From Pseudomonas lini (GTDB taxonomy: Bacteria > Pseudomonadota > Gammaproteobacteria > Pseudomonadales > Pseudomonadaceae), in assembly GCF_964063345.1 (NCBI RefSeq), contig NZ_OZ061318.1, forward strand, positions 5,642,001 to 5,706,000: 64,000 bases of DNA. The letters are read 5' to 3'. Below the pieces are notes generated by a model. The model ran no database searches. It saw only the letters and a list, made by a program, of their open reading frames with translations, and was not told the origin of the DNA. Both the position numbers and the translations under genes were made by a program. Shown here one piece after another: positions 18,245 through 28,335 of the stretch. The first letter of the stretch is position 1; every line of letters starts with the position of its first letter.

Positions 18245-19036
18245 GGTGTACATATCCGTTGCTGCGGTGACGACTACTATTGGTTCCGCCCTTACGGCGG
18301 GTCACTTTGGAAAAGCGCCAAAGTAACCAAAACGCTTCGGCCCCTGACGTACGGTGCCTCGCTGTGGCTCGCCATACCCTCACTCCGGTCCTGCTCCGTG
18401 GGCCCGCCGCCATCGGCCATCCATGGCCGGGGGCGGCTACCGCGGCATCCTTGCCGCGGTGCCCACTGCGCAGAACCTGCGTTCGGCCTTCCGACGGGGC
18501 AGATCAAAGTCAAGATCAAAAGCCAGATCAACAGCCAGAGCCAAAGCAACAGCCAAAGCAACAGGAGTCGTTCCCACACTGATCGTTCCCACGCTCTGCG
18601 TGGGAATGCCGCCGGGGACGCTCCGCGTTCCGCTCGCGACGCAAGACTTGAGTCCTGCGCACTGGTGACGCGGAGCGTCACGGGATGCATTCCCACGCGG
18701 AGCGTGGGAACGATCATCAGGGTGTACACAACCCGAAATAAGGCCGGCCGGTAGGCCGCCTCGCAGTGCTGTTGCGGTGCTCGCCCCCTCGAGAGGCCGA
18801 GAGGAGGTTCTGCGCAGTGGGCAACCCGGCATGGATGCCGGGTTAGCCGCCCCCGGCCATGGATGGCCGATGGCGGCGGGCCCACGGAGCAGGACCGGAG
18901 CGAGGGCATGGCGAGCCTAGGCGAGCCACCGAACGAAAGGGGCAGAAGCGCTTTGGTTACTTTCGCGCTTTTCGAAAGTGACTCGCTGTAAAAGCGAAAC
19001 CAATAGAAGCCGTTACCGCAGAAACGGATATACACC
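18245..19036. repeat. Large nested inverted repeat (about 260-bp arms)
   Basis: The left arm (about 18245-18500) and right arm (about 18778-19036) are inverted copies, roughly 85% alike by eye. Both contain GGTGTA(CA)TATCCG, a CACTTT(G/C)GAAAAGCG block, GGTCCTGCTCCGTGGGCCCG and CCATCGGCCATCCATGGCCG. The 277-bp centre holds a degenerate purine-rich tandem (about 18504-18563) and a second, smaller inverted pair. No ORF here has a ribosome binding site or family resemblance. A shortened relative of the arm occurs at 45253-45365. The whole 950-bp gap 18154-19102 holds only repeats, including a lone GTGGGAGCTGGC half-element at 18194. Confidence 0.8.
18581..18715. repeat. Inner inverted repeat (GATCGTTCCCACGC type)
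   Basis: GATCGTTCCCACGCTCTGCG at 18581 is mirrored by CGGAGCGTGGGAACGATC ending at 18715. Each half is itself a hairpin (CCCACGC/GCGTGGG), so the unit can form two small hairpins or one long one. This is a second kind of extragenic palindrome nested in the larger element. Confidence 0.8.
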
Positions 19037-19103
19037 CAAACCCAAACCCAAACCCAAACCCAAACCCAAACCCAAACCCAAACCCAAGCCCAAACCCAAG
19101 CCC
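19035..19103. repeat. CCCAAA hexanucleotide microsatellite
   Basis: Eight perfect CCCAAA units (19035-19082) are followed by CCCAAG, CCCAAA and CCCAAG, ending at the stop codon of nirN on the opposite strand. Read on the minus strand it is a GGGTTT-type G-rich run directly downstream of the nir operon, and could form a G-quadruplex in RNA or DNA. Confidence 0.95.
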
Positions 19104-20596
19104 TAATGCGAAGTCCCCTCCACAAACTCAATCTTGTTCCCCACGTTATATTTGCCCGACGGCTTGTTCATCGGAATGCGCTTAACCTCCTCAAGCGTAT
19201 TACTGTCATACACAATCAACGCGCCATCGGTGGCCCAGACGCTCAGCAACAAGTAGCGACCATCGCGAGTGAACTCAACGTGGGCGGCCGTCTTGCCAGG
19301 CATCGGACGCAAGGTGTGGGCGATTTCCAGAGTCTGCTTGTCAATCAGGTGGATCGCATCGTTGTCGGGCCCGAAGAACACGTCGGTCCAGGCATACCGC
19401 GAGTTAACGTGACTGCGCATGAAGAAGCCCGGCCCCAGGGTCGGAATTTCCTTGATCAGTGTCCAGGTCTTGAAGTCGATGACCGAGATCAGTCCCTTGC
19501 TGATGTTCGGCGTGGCGAACACCCACTCACCGTTACGTTTCCAGTAGGTTCCGGACCCCAGGTGCGGCATGCCCGGCAGCGGTATGTCGGTGACCACCTT
19601 GCCACTGTCGAGGTCGATCACCTGGCCGCCCTTGGCCTTGCGTGATGTGGCCAGCAGTTGCTTGTAGTCCGGTGAAAAGGAAAAGTCGTCCAGCCTATCC
19701 TCGGCCTGGATGCGGCGCGGTTCAAAGTCCGGTGTGCCGGCGCTCGACAACTCCCAGACTTCCTTCACATCCTTGAGCGCCACGATGAAACTGTCTCGTG
19801 GCGGCGCGGTGTAGACCGCGCTGACCCGTGACGCGGTGCCGTCCTGGCCGATTGCCGGGATGGTTTTGACCAGCGACAGATCCCGGGCATCGAGTACCAC
19901 CAGATTGCCCGGCAGATAGTTGCCCACCAGCACCCAGCGGCCATCCTTGCTCACCGCCAGGTTGCGGGTATTGAGCCCGGCGCGGACCTCGGCGATCAGC
20001 TTCAGGTTGTGCAAGTCATACAGGCTGACCCAGCCATCGCGTGAGGCGACGTAGACGAAGCGTCCATCCGGCGAGAACTTCGGCCCGCCATGCACTGCAA
20101 AGTGCGAAGCGAACCGCGCCAGCACTTCGAAACGATCGCCGTCGAGGATGTTGATGTGGTGGTCGCCAGCTTCCACCACCACAAACAGGTTCAGCGGATC
20201 AGCGCCGTGCTGGGGCGTGTCGGGCAGTTTGCTGATATCGGCGAGGAGGGAATGACTGCCGCGAATGTCATCGTTATTCCAGGTGGGCGGGGTGGCGGGT
20301 GGTTGCTGAAGGTAATCAACCAGCGCGTCGATCTGTGCGGGACTGAACACGTTGGCATACCCGGTCATCTGGCTTGCGGGGCGGCCGTTCTGGATGACAC
20401 TGCGGATCTCATCGGGTTTGATCCGGCTCAGACTTTCCGGCAGCAAGGCCGGCCCCGTGCCGCCGAAACGGTTGGCGCCGTGGCAGCGCTGGCAATGTTG
20501 TTGGTAGAGGTCGGCGGCCGCGTCGGAGGATGGAAGCGCTGCACCGGCATGGGCTGCACCGATCCATAACAAGGGGGCAAGCAGCATGCGCCTCAT
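19103..20596 (-). CDS. nirN: NirN, cytochrome c/d1 dehydrogenase of heme d1 synthesis
   Basis: NirN is a NirS paralogue that carries out the last oxidation of dihydro-heme d1 and hands the cofactor to NirS. The 497-residue protein has a signal peptide (MRRMLLAPLLWIGAAHAG), a c-type heme motif CQRCH (Cys35, Cys38, His39) and an eight-bladed propeller with repeats such as DGRWVLVGNYLPGNL and DGRYLLLSVWATDG. The start at 20596 overlaps the nirE stop (ATGA), which rejects the longer frame. It is the last gene of the nir operon, and its stop codon touches the CCCAAA repeat. Confidence 0.93.
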   Translation of the reverse strand: MRRMLLAPLLWIGAAHAGAALPSSDAAADLYQQHCQRCHGANRFGGTGPALLPESLSRIKPDEIRSVIQNGRPASQMTGYANVFSPAQIDALVDYLQQPPATPPTWNNDDIRGSHSLLADISKLPDTPQHGADPLNLFVVVEAGDHHINILDGDRFEVLARFASHFAVHGGPKFSPDGRFVYVASRDGWVSLYDLHNLKLIAEVRAGLNTRNLAVSKDGRWVLVGNYLPGNLVVLDARDLSLVKTIPAIGQDGTASRVSAVYTAPPRDSFIVALKDVKEVWELSSAGTPDFEPRRIQAEDRLDDFSFSPDYKQLLATSRKAKGGQVIDLDSGKVVTDIPLPGMPHLGSGTYWKRNGEWVFATPNISKGLISVIDFKTWTLIKEIPTLGPGFFMRSHVNSRYAWTDVFFGPDNDAIHLIDKQTLEIAHTLRPMPGKTAAHVEFTRDGRYLLLSVWATDGALIVYDSNTLEEVKRIPMNKPSGKYNVGNKIEFVEGTSH

Positions 20597-21432
20597 ATCG
20601 CCACCTTGCCGTGGCGTTGCAACATTGGGGCGGGGTAAAAACGCGCCGGGTATTCCTGCTGTTGGGTCGCGAACAGATCGACCACTTTGCCGATCACCGT
20701 CAGCGTCGGAATGCCCGGTGGGCAATCCAGCGCCAGGGTTGGCAACTGGTGCAGCATGCCTCGCGCAACGTGCTGGTCGGGACGCGTGCCATTGCTGATC
20801 AGCGCCGCCGGTGTATCGGCGGCCATTCCGGCTTCGATCAAGCGCTGGGCGATAATCCCGAGGTTCGATAACCCCATGTAAAACACCAGGGTCTGGCTAC
20901 TGTCGGCGAGGCTGCTCCACGGCAATTGCAACTCACCATCGCGCTGCAAATGACCGGTGATGAAGCGGCAGGAGTTGACCAGGTCCCGGTGGGTCAGCGG
21001 AATGCCCGCATAAGCGCTGCAGCCGGAAGCGGCGGTAATGCCCGGGACTACCTGGCAGTCAATATTGCGTTGCAGCAGATACTCCAGTTCCTCGGCGCCA
21101 CGGCCGAAGATGAACGGGTCGCCGCCCTTGAGCCGAACTACGCGTTGCCCCGAATCGGCGAGGTCGGCGAGCAGTTCGTTGATCTGTTCCTGGGGCAGGC
21201 TGTGGCAGCCGCTGGCCTTGCCGACGTAATGCCGGGCGCAGGTGAGGGGGATCAACGTCAGCAGCTCGGGGCTGATCAGGCGGTCATAAACCACGGCGTC
21301 GGCCTGCATCAACAGGCTCCAGGCACGCAGGGTCAGCAAGCGTGGATCACCGGGGCCGGCGCCGACCAGAGCCACTTCGCCCGGTCTGAACGGAGACGCA
21401 AGTGCGGCCGGTAAAACAATCGATGGGTGCAT
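20593..21432 (-). CDS. nirE: Uroporphyrinogen III methyltransferase NirE
   Basis: NirE methylates uroporphyrinogen III at C2 and C7 to precorrin-2, the entry to heme d1. The 279-residue protein shows family motifs VGAGPGDPRLLTLRA (residues about 23-37), VVYDRLIS, RVVRLKGGDPFIFGRG, GITAASGCSAYAGIPLTHR and YMGLSNL. ATG 21432 gives the family length and follows AAGGACGTCCC; two upstream in-frame ATGs are possible but less likely. It is coupled to nirN. Confidence 0.93.
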   Translation of the reverse strand: MHPSIVLPAALASPFRPGEVALVGAGPGDPRLLTLRAWSLLMQADAVVYDRLISPELLTLIPLTCARHYVGKASGCHSLPQEQINELLADLADSGQRVVRLKGGDPFIFGRGAEELEYLLQRNIDCQVVPGITAASGCSAYAGIPLTHRDLVNSCRFITGHLQRDGELQLPWSSLADSSQTLVFYMGLSNLGIIAQRLIEAGMAADTPAALISNGTRPDQHVARGMLHQLPTLALDCPPGIPTLTVIGKVVDLFATQQQEYPARFYPAPMLQRHGKVAI

Positions 21433-21502
21433 GGGACGTCCTTGGTTCTTCATCAGGTTGGCCGGCCCCATCCTTTGCCAGATGGCTCGCCAGGCGGGTG
21501 TT

Positions 21503-22681
21503 TCAGTGCATGACGCAAGGGATGGTCATTAATGGCGGCATACCGATTTCTTCATCGCTGAGGTGGCAACCGGGGTCCTGGCCCCAGAGGTCGCCTTCGG
21601 CCCAGGCGCGGGTGCGGGTATTGCCGTTGCAGATGTTCAACCAGCGACATTGGCCACAACGGCCACCGACGACGCGTGGATGCACACGCAGCTGCTGCAA
21701 CAAGGCGTCCGGCTGGTCCAGCCAGAGCGTGCGAAAGGGCGTTTGCCGGACATTGCCCACCGAGTGCTGCCACCAATAGGTGTCGGGGTGCACTTCGCCG
21801 GTGTTGTCGATGTTGGCGATGCCGCTGCCCGAGGCGTTGCCGCCCCAGGCCCGGAGCATGTGTTCCAGGCGCGGGTAATGTTCGGGTAGATGCAGGCCCA
21901 CCCATTGCAGCAAGAGAATCGCATCGGCATCGTTGTTGCCGCTGACAAAATCGCTGTCGCGACCGTGCTCGATGTCTTCCCAGGCCTGTTCGAAGATCAG
22001 CGTCATCGCTTCGCGGCTCATCTGCTGCCGGGCGTCGAGCTTGCGGCTGCGTTTGCCGCGACCGCTGTAGTTGAGGTGCGACAGATAAAACTTCTGCACG
22101 TCGTACTCGCGCATCAGCGCCAGCAATTGGGGCAGTTGTTGATGGTTTTCTTGGGTCAGGGTAGTGCGCAGGCCGACGCGAATGCCTTGTTCACGACAGA
22201 GCCGGATTGCCCGCATGGAACTGGCGAAACTGCCCTTGAGTTGGCGGAATGCATCATGGGTAGCCTCCAGACCATCGATGCTGATCCCGACATAGTCGAA
22301 ATTCGCCGCGCGGATCTTTGCGATGTTCTGCTCATTGATCAGCGTGCCGTTGGTGGACAACGCCACAAAGAAACCCTTGTCGCGGGCGTAGGCGCTGAGC
22401 ACAAACAGATCGTCGCGCAACAGCGGTTCACCGCCGGAAAGTATCAGGACCTTCACCCCGGCATCGTGCAGATCGTCGATCACGGTCAGCGCGGCGGGCG
22501 TATCCAGTTCGTCGCGAAAGACACTGTCGGCGGACGTGGCGTAGCAGTGTTTGCAGGTCAGGTTGCAGCGCCTGAGCAAATTCCAGATCACCACCGGCGG
22601 CCGGTTGCTGCCCGGTGGGCTGGTTCTGGGGGCCGGCGCCTGGCCGGTCAGGGCACGCAGGTATTGGCTGATCCTCAACAT
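21503..22681 (-). CDS. nirJ: NirJ, radical SAM enzyme of heme d1 synthesis
   Basis: NirJ replaces the two propionate side chains of the d1 precursor by oxo groups using radical SAM chemistry. The 392-residue protein has the CNLTCKHC cluster motif (Cys39, Cys43, Cys46), SGGEPLL for SAM binding and a C-terminal SPASM-like cysteine region (CGQCRWLNICNG to GCHL). AAGGAG lies seven bases before ATG 22681, fixing the start. It follows nirH by 26 bp. Confidence 0.95.
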   Translation of the reverse strand: MLRISQYLRALTGQAPAPRTSPPGSNRPPVVIWNLLRRCNLTCKHCYATSADSVFRDELDTPAALTVIDDLHDAGVKVLILSGGEPLLRDDLFVLSAYARDKGFFVALSTNGTLINEQNIAKIRAANFDYVGISIDGLEATHDAFRQLKGSFASSMRAIRLCREQGIRVGLRTTLTQENHQQLPQLLALMREYDVQKFYLSHLNYSGRGKRSRKLDARQQMSREAMTLIFEQAWEDIEHGRDSDFVSGNNDADAILLLQWVGLHLPEHYPRLEHMLRAWGGNASGSGIANIDNTGEVHPDTYWWQHSVGNVRQTPFRTLWLDQPDALLQQLRVHPRVVGGRCGQCRWLNICNGNTRTRAWAEGDLWGQDPGCHLSDEEIGMPPLMTIPCVMH

Positions 22682-22707
22682 GCAAATCTCCTTGAGCAAA
22701 CGCGTGT

Positions 22708-23211
22708 TCAGCGTGGCACTGGCGGTAGCCGCAAACCGGTTTTCTTCAGGATGCGGCTGCTCACCAGCATCTCGTCGGCGGCGCAGGCGTCGCCCAGCAA
22801 GTAGCGCAGGTGTTCGCGGTAGCTGTCGATTTCCTCGCGGCTGCGACCATGAACCATGGCGAACAGGTTATAGCGCCACGCGGTTCGTCGTGGGCGTCGA
22901 TAACAGTGGCTGACGAAGGGCTGCGCACCGATCAGCGCGCCGAGGCGCGGCATGTCCGTGTCGCGCACATCCCAGACGGTCATGCCGTTGTAGCGATAGC
23001 CCAGGCGATAGTGGTTGGGGACGGCGGCGATGCGCCGGATGGCGCCCTCGGTCTGCAAGCGCCTGAGCAAATCCAGGGTGGATTCGATGCTCAGCTCCAG
23101 CTGTTCGGCGAGCCAGGCCCACGGGTCGTCCAGCAATGGCAGGCCGGCCTGGGTCAACTCGATCAGACGCTGAGCCAGGGTGTCTTCAGACCGGGAAGTA
23201 CAGACCGACAT
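22708..23211 (-). CDS. nirH: NirH, siroheme decarboxylase subunit
   Basis: A 167-residue member of the NirD/L/G/H family (AsnC/Lrp-like fold) that together decarboxylate siroheme to didecarboxysiroheme. Family features seen are LPLLDDPWAWLAEQL (winged-helix part), GAIRRIAAVPNHYRLGY, CYRRPRRTAWRYNLFAMVHG and a C-terminal RILKKTGLRL. The first 26 bases overlap the end of nirG. Confidence 0.9.
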   Translation of the reverse strand: MSVCTSRSEDTLAQRLIELTQAGLPLLDDPWAWLAEQLELSIESTLDLLRRLQTEGAIRRIAAVPNHYRLGYRYNGMTVWDVRDTDMPRLGALIGAQPFVSHCYRRPRRTAWRYNLFAMVHGRSREEIDSYREHLRYLLGDACAADEMLVSSRILKKTGLRLPPVPR

Positions 23212-23629
23212 GGTAGGTCTCCTCTTTGGGCAAGTTGAGCAGCGGCAGGCCGGTCAGGGTTTCGATGTGTTGCAGGGTCTCGGCGATACCTTGTTCGGTC
23301 GGGCAACCGAGCACGAACCACATGTTCCAGGCGTGTTCGCGTCGGTAGTTGTGCGCCACTTCAGGCAGGGCGTGCAGTTGCTCGGCGACCTCGTCGAAAC
23401 GTTCTTCCGGTACCGCCAGCGCCGCGAGGGTGAAGGCGCCGCCCAGGCGTTCGATGTCGAACATCGGGCCGAAGCGCGTGAGCATGCCGTCTTCCAGCAA
23501 ATCATGGAGGCGGTCGAGCAGTTCGGTGCTGCTGCTCTCCAGTTCGGCGGCCAGTGCCTGCCACGGGTGGCGCACCAGCGGCAGGCCCAGTTGCAAGCGG
23601 TTGATCAACCGACGGTCGAGGTCATCCAT
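23186..23629 (-). CDS. nirG: NirG, siroheme decarboxylase subunit
   Basis: A 147-residue AsnC/Lrp-like protein of the NirDLGH set: LPLVRHPWQALAAEL, LTRFGPMFDIERLGGAFTLAALAVPEERF and the histidine-bearing VAHNYRREHAWNMWFVL. It resembles NirD (NHNYAREHFYNLWFVL) more than NirL or NirH, in line with two pairs of related subunits. It overlaps nirL by eight bases and nirH by 26. Confidence 0.9.
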   Translation of the reverse strand: MDDLDRRLINRLQLGLPLVRHPWQALAAELESSSTELLDRLHDLLEDGMLTRFGPMFDIERLGGAFTLAALAVPEERFDEVAEQLHALPEVAHNYRREHAWNMWFVLGCPTEQGIAETLQHIETLTGLPLLNLPKEETYHVGLYFPV

Positions 23630-24137
23630 GGGTAGGGGCTCCGGTTGGCGAGGGTGCGAAGCGGCCGCCGCACTGTTTGAACGCGTGAGTGCTGAACAGC
23701 AATTGGTGGGGCAGGTCGCTCAGCAGGTGTTCTTCCAGCAACGTTTGGATCTGCGCTTCGACCCGCTCACGTTGGCGCCCGTGAACCATGCAGAACAGGT
23801 TGTAGCGCCACTGCGGCAGACGCCGCGGCCGTTGGTAGCAGAGGGTGATGCCGGGCGCTCGCCCCAGGCGCTGGCCGACTTCGTCGATCAGCGCGTCCGG
23901 AACATCCAGCACCAGCATGGCGTTGGCGGTAAAACCCAGCGCGCGATGGTTGAGCACCAGGCCGATCCGGCGAAACAGCCCTTGCTCATGCCACTGATGC
24001 ATTTGCGCGAGCACCTGGTTTTCGTCGGTGTCTATCCGTTCGGCAAGGGCCTGATAGGGACGCGATACCAGCGGCAATCCGCCTTCCAGATGCCGACGCA
24101 GCGCCAGTGCCTGTTTGGGACTCAACCCCGGCGTCAT
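23622..24137 (-). CDS. nirL: NirL, siroheme decarboxylase subunit
   Basis: A 171-residue AsnC/Lrp-like NirDLGH family protein with LPLVSRPYQALAERI, RRIGLVLNHRALGFTANAMLV and CYQRPRRLPQWRYNLFCMVHG, closest in type to NirH. The long frame opens 48 codons earlier inside nirD; the ATG at 24137 overlapping the nirD stop (ATGA) is the natural coupled start. The tail APSPTGAPTHG is low complexity. Confidence 0.9.
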   Translation of the reverse strand: MTPGLSPKQALALRRHLEGGLPLVSRPYQALAERIDTDENQVLAQMHQWHEQGLFRRIGLVLNHRALGFTANAMLVLDVPDALIDEVGQRLGRAPGITLCYQRPRRLPQWRYNLFCMVHGRQRERVEAQIQTLLEEHLLSDLPHQLLFSTHAFKQCGGRFAPSPTGAPTHG

Positions 24138-24592
24138 GGGCTTTCTCCCAGGGCAAAACCAAGGTCGATGCGGTAAGCGGTCAACATCGGCAGATCCAGC
24201 GGCATGAGGCCGGTGTCTTTCTCGAGTTGTTCGAGAACGCGTTCGATGTGTTGGCGATCGGGGCCGGTCAGCACAAACCACAGGTTGTAGAAATGCTCCC
24301 GCGCGTAGTTATGGTTGACCTCGGGGTATTGGCTGACGTGCTCGGCGACCTGTTGCAAGCGTTCGGCGGGCACGGCGAGGGCGGCGAGGGTGCTGGCCCC
24401 GGCGCGACTGTGTTCAAACACCGGGCCGATCCGTGAGAGGGTGCCGGCCTGATCCATTTCTTCCAGGCAAGCCATCACCTGGGCCACGCGGCAACCGAGA
24501 ATCCGCGCCATCTCTTTGTAAGGTTCCGCGCACAGCGGCATGCCATGCTGGAAGCGGTCGATCAGTTGGCGGCTGAGCAGGTCGAGGTTCAT
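24134..24592 (-). CDS. nirD: NirD, siroheme decarboxylase subunit
   Basis: A 152-residue AsnC/Lrp-like subunit of siroheme decarboxylase: MPLCAEPYKEMARILG, LSRIGPVFEHSRAGASTLAALAVP and NHNYAREHFYNLWFVLTG, whose histidines are in the substrate-binding loop of this family. It starts one base after the nirF stop and overlaps nirL by four bases. Confidence 0.9.
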   Translation of the reverse strand: MNLDLLSRQLIDRFQHGMPLCAEPYKEMARILGCRVAQVMACLEEMDQAGTLSRIGPVFEHSRAGASTLAALAVPAERLQQVAEHVSQYPEVNHNYAREHFYNLWFVLTGPDRQHIERVLEQLEKDTGLMPLDLPMLTAYRIDLGFALGESP

Positions 24593-24593
24593 T

Positions 24594-25772
24594 TCAATAG
24601 CCCATTTTTTGCGCGCGACTGCTGAAGAAGATGCCGCTCGGCGCGGTGGCGGGAAGGGTGCTCAGCTGCTTCAGGCTGTACGGGTCCCAGACCTGAACCT
24701 GATCGCCATCGCGTAATGACAGCCACAACTGGTCGCCGCGAGCGGTGAACTCCATGTGCAGCACCGCCGGCCCTGGCCGCAGATCGGCGACCACGGCATG
24801 GGTTTCGCTGTCGATGACTTGAACCCGATCGTTGTCCGGGTAGGCGAAATTGACCCACAGCTGCCGACCGTCCGGCCGCGACGTGACGAACACCGGTTGA
24901 CCGGCCACCGGGATGGCAGCGGTCTGCTTCCACGTACGCGAATCCATCACCAGCACCTGATGCCGGCCGACGGCGGGTACGAAGGCCTGATTGTCGGCAA
25001 CGGCCCAACCTTCCAGATGCGGCATCTTGTAGACGGGCAATTTCGCCTGGCCGCGTCCGTAATCACCGAGCACCCGCTGCACCCCGCGTTCCGGATGCCA
25101 GAGGTCGAGTTGCGCCATGCCGTCTTCGCCGAACAGTCCCGCCATGTAATAGCGACCATCCGGGGTCACCAACGCGTCGTAGGGTTGCTGGCCGATGTCG
25201 GTGAAACGGCTGATCTGTGGCGTGTTGCCCTGACTGAAATCGGCGGTCCAGATCTCGCCGGTATCAAACAGGCTGAACACAAAACGCTGACCGGGCGCGT
25301 CGACCAGGCCGACCACCCGTGAGCGCTTGCTGCCATCAGCCAGGGGCGTGGCCGGAATATCGGCCACCAGTTGCAGGGTTTCGGCATCGAATACCTTGAC
25401 CCCGCCGGGCACATAGTTGGACACGGCGATGAGTTTGCCGTCCTGACTGATCGCGCCGCCGATGCTGTTGCCGCCCTGTATCACCCGTTGATCGATGCGT
25501 TGGGTCAGCAGGTCGATCTTGCTCAGCCCGCCGTCGCGACCGAACACATAGGCATAACGCTGGTCGCGGGAAAACACCACCGAGGCATGGGACAGATCGC
25601 CCAAACCCTCGAGTCGGACCAGTGCCGTGCGGGTGTCGCTTTCGATGATTTGCACGCTGCCGGTGGCGCGCTCCACCACCACGCCCAGATCGCCGGTACC
25701 ACGCAACGGTGGCTGAACACACGCGGACAACAACAGCCCGGTCGCCGCTAAAAGCAGGGTTGAACGGATCAT
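24594..25772 (-). CDS. nirF: NirF, heme d1 biosynthesis propeller lipoprotein
   Basis: NirF is a periplasmic d1-propeller protein that acts late in heme d1 synthesis. The 392-residue product has a lipoprotein signal ending LLLSACVQP, followed by propeller repeats (YAYVFGRDGGLSKID, LIAVSNYVPGGVKVFD, GRYYMAGLFGEDG). The start at 25772 overlaps nirC (ATGA); the longer frame is rejected. There is no c-type heme motif, as expected for NirF compared with NirN and NirS. Confidence 0.93.
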   Translation of the reverse strand: MIRSTLLLAATGLLLSACVQPPLRGTGDLGVVVERATGSVQIIESDTRTALVRLEGLGDLSHASVVFSRDQRYAYVFGRDGGLSKIDLLTQRIDQRVIQGGNSIGGAISQDGKLIAVSNYVPGGVKVFDAETLQLVADIPATPLADGSKRSRVVGLVDAPGQRFVFSLFDTGEIWTADFSQGNTPQISRFTDIGQQPYDALVTPDGRYYMAGLFGEDGMAQLDLWHPERGVQRVLGDYGRGQAKLPVYKMPHLEGWAVADNQAFVPAVGRHQVLVMDSRTWKQTAAIPVAGQPVFVTSRPDGRQLWVNFAYPDNDRVQVIDSETHAVVADLRPGPAVLHMEFTARGDQLWLSLRDGDQVQVWDPYSLKQLSTLPATAPSGIFFSSRAQKMGY

Positions 25773-26095
25773 GGTGCGGGATATCCCTGGAGAAGAAGAT
25801 CGACCAGCCAACGGATGTCATCCGGGCTGAGCAACGGGGCCCAACCGGGCATCGCGGTGCCGGGCCGGCCTTGGCTGACGGTGGCTATCAGGCTGTCCCT
25901 GGATTTGCCCGCCAGCGTTGCGCGGGTCAGGTCGGGACCCAGCCCGCCGGTCATGTGCAGGCCATGGCAGGCGCCGCAGTCCTGGGCCAGCAGGTGTTCG
26001 AGTTGTGCCTGACGCTTGGCATCAGGCGCGGCAACCGAGGTTGCGCAAATGAGGAGGAGGGCCGCCAGAATCGCAGCGTGTCGATAAACCTTCAT
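25769..26095 (-). CDS. nirC: NirC, periplasmic c-type cytochrome
   Basis: A 108-residue cytochrome c with signal peptide MKVYRHAAILAALLLICATSVAA and one heme site CGACH (Cys40, Cys43, His44); a methionine ligand is available in GTAMPGWA. NirC can donate electrons to NirS or take part in heme d1 maturation. It is coupled to nirF by a four-base overlap. Confidence 0.9.
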   Translation of the reverse strand: MKVYRHAAILAALLLICATSVAAPDAKRQAQLEHLLAQDCGACHGLHMTGGLGPDLTRATLAGKSRDSLIATVSQGRPGTAMPGWAPLLSPDDIRWLVDLLLQGYPAP

Positions 26096-26111
26096 GACGC
26101 CCTCCAGTTGG

Positions 26112-26429
26112 CTATTTGAGACTCAGGACCCAGGTTGCAAGTGTCTTCGCTTCTTCATCCGTCACCGGGTTGGCCGGCATTGGCATCGGGCCCCAGTTGC
26201 CTTGCGTGCCGTTCTTGATGTGGCTGGCCAGGGTGTCCACTGCCCCGGCCACGCCCGCGTTCTTGGCCGCGACGTCCTTGAGCGCCGGGCCGACAATCTT
26301 GGTGTCGATGGAATGGCAGGCGGCGCAGGGTTTGCTCTTGAACAGCGCCGGCCCGTCCTCGGCAGCCATGGCCGGCTGCACGCTCAGCGCAGCGGTCAGG
26401 GCGAACAGTGCAAAAAGTGTATTTTTCAT
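26112..26429 (-). CDS. nirM: Cytochrome c551 NirM
   Basis: A 105-residue precursor with signal peptide ending SVQPAMA and a mature cytochrome c551 of about 82 residues: heme motif CAACH (Cys35, Cys38, His39) and the Met ligand in [11 protein letters not shown]. It is the electron donor of cytochrome cd1. ATG 26429 is preceded by AAGGAACC; an in-frame ATG five codons earlier is rejected. Confidence 0.93.
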   Translation of the reverse strand: MKNTLFALFALTAALSVQPAMAAEDGPALFKSKPCAACHSIDTKIVGPALKDVAAKNAGVAGAVDTLASHIKNGTQGNWGPMPMPANPVTDEEAKTLATWVLSLK

Positions 26430-26453
26430 GATGGTTCCTTGCATTGATGGAGC

Positions 26454-28214
<1,761 letters not shown>

Positions 28215-28240
28215 CTATGCCCGAGCAGGCCAATGCTCGC

Positions 28241-28254
28241 TTGACCGCGATCAA
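28241..28254. promoter_or_regulatory. ANR/DNR box between nirS and nirQ
   Basis: TTGAC-CGCG-ATCAA is a perfect FNR-type dyad, the only one in the 199-bp divergent spacer. It lies about 105 bp before nirS and about 85 bp before nirQ, so one site may serve both directions. Neither -10 is strong. Confidence 0.85.
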
Positions 28255-28335
28255 GTTTGCCGGCCATGTCACTTGCCAGGTTGTCGCAGGGGCCCGTAGC
28301 GTGTGGCTTGAATCCGCTTTTGGAACAGACAGCCC

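Noticed and set aside
19035..19103. CCCAAA repeat as a CRISPR array or telomere
   Set aside because: The units are contiguous hexamers without spacers, and the site is internal to a chromosome; a microsatellite explains it.
18292..19131. 279-codon minus-strand frame with a (VW)n run
   Set aside because: It is only the translation of the CCCAAA microsatellite and the inverted repeat; no ribosome binding site or family resemblance, and it overlaps the nirN 3' end.
23622..24281. Long form of NirL starting at 24281
   Set aside because: The extra 48 residues lie inside nirD and are not NirL-like; the ATGA-coupled start at 24137 fits the family.
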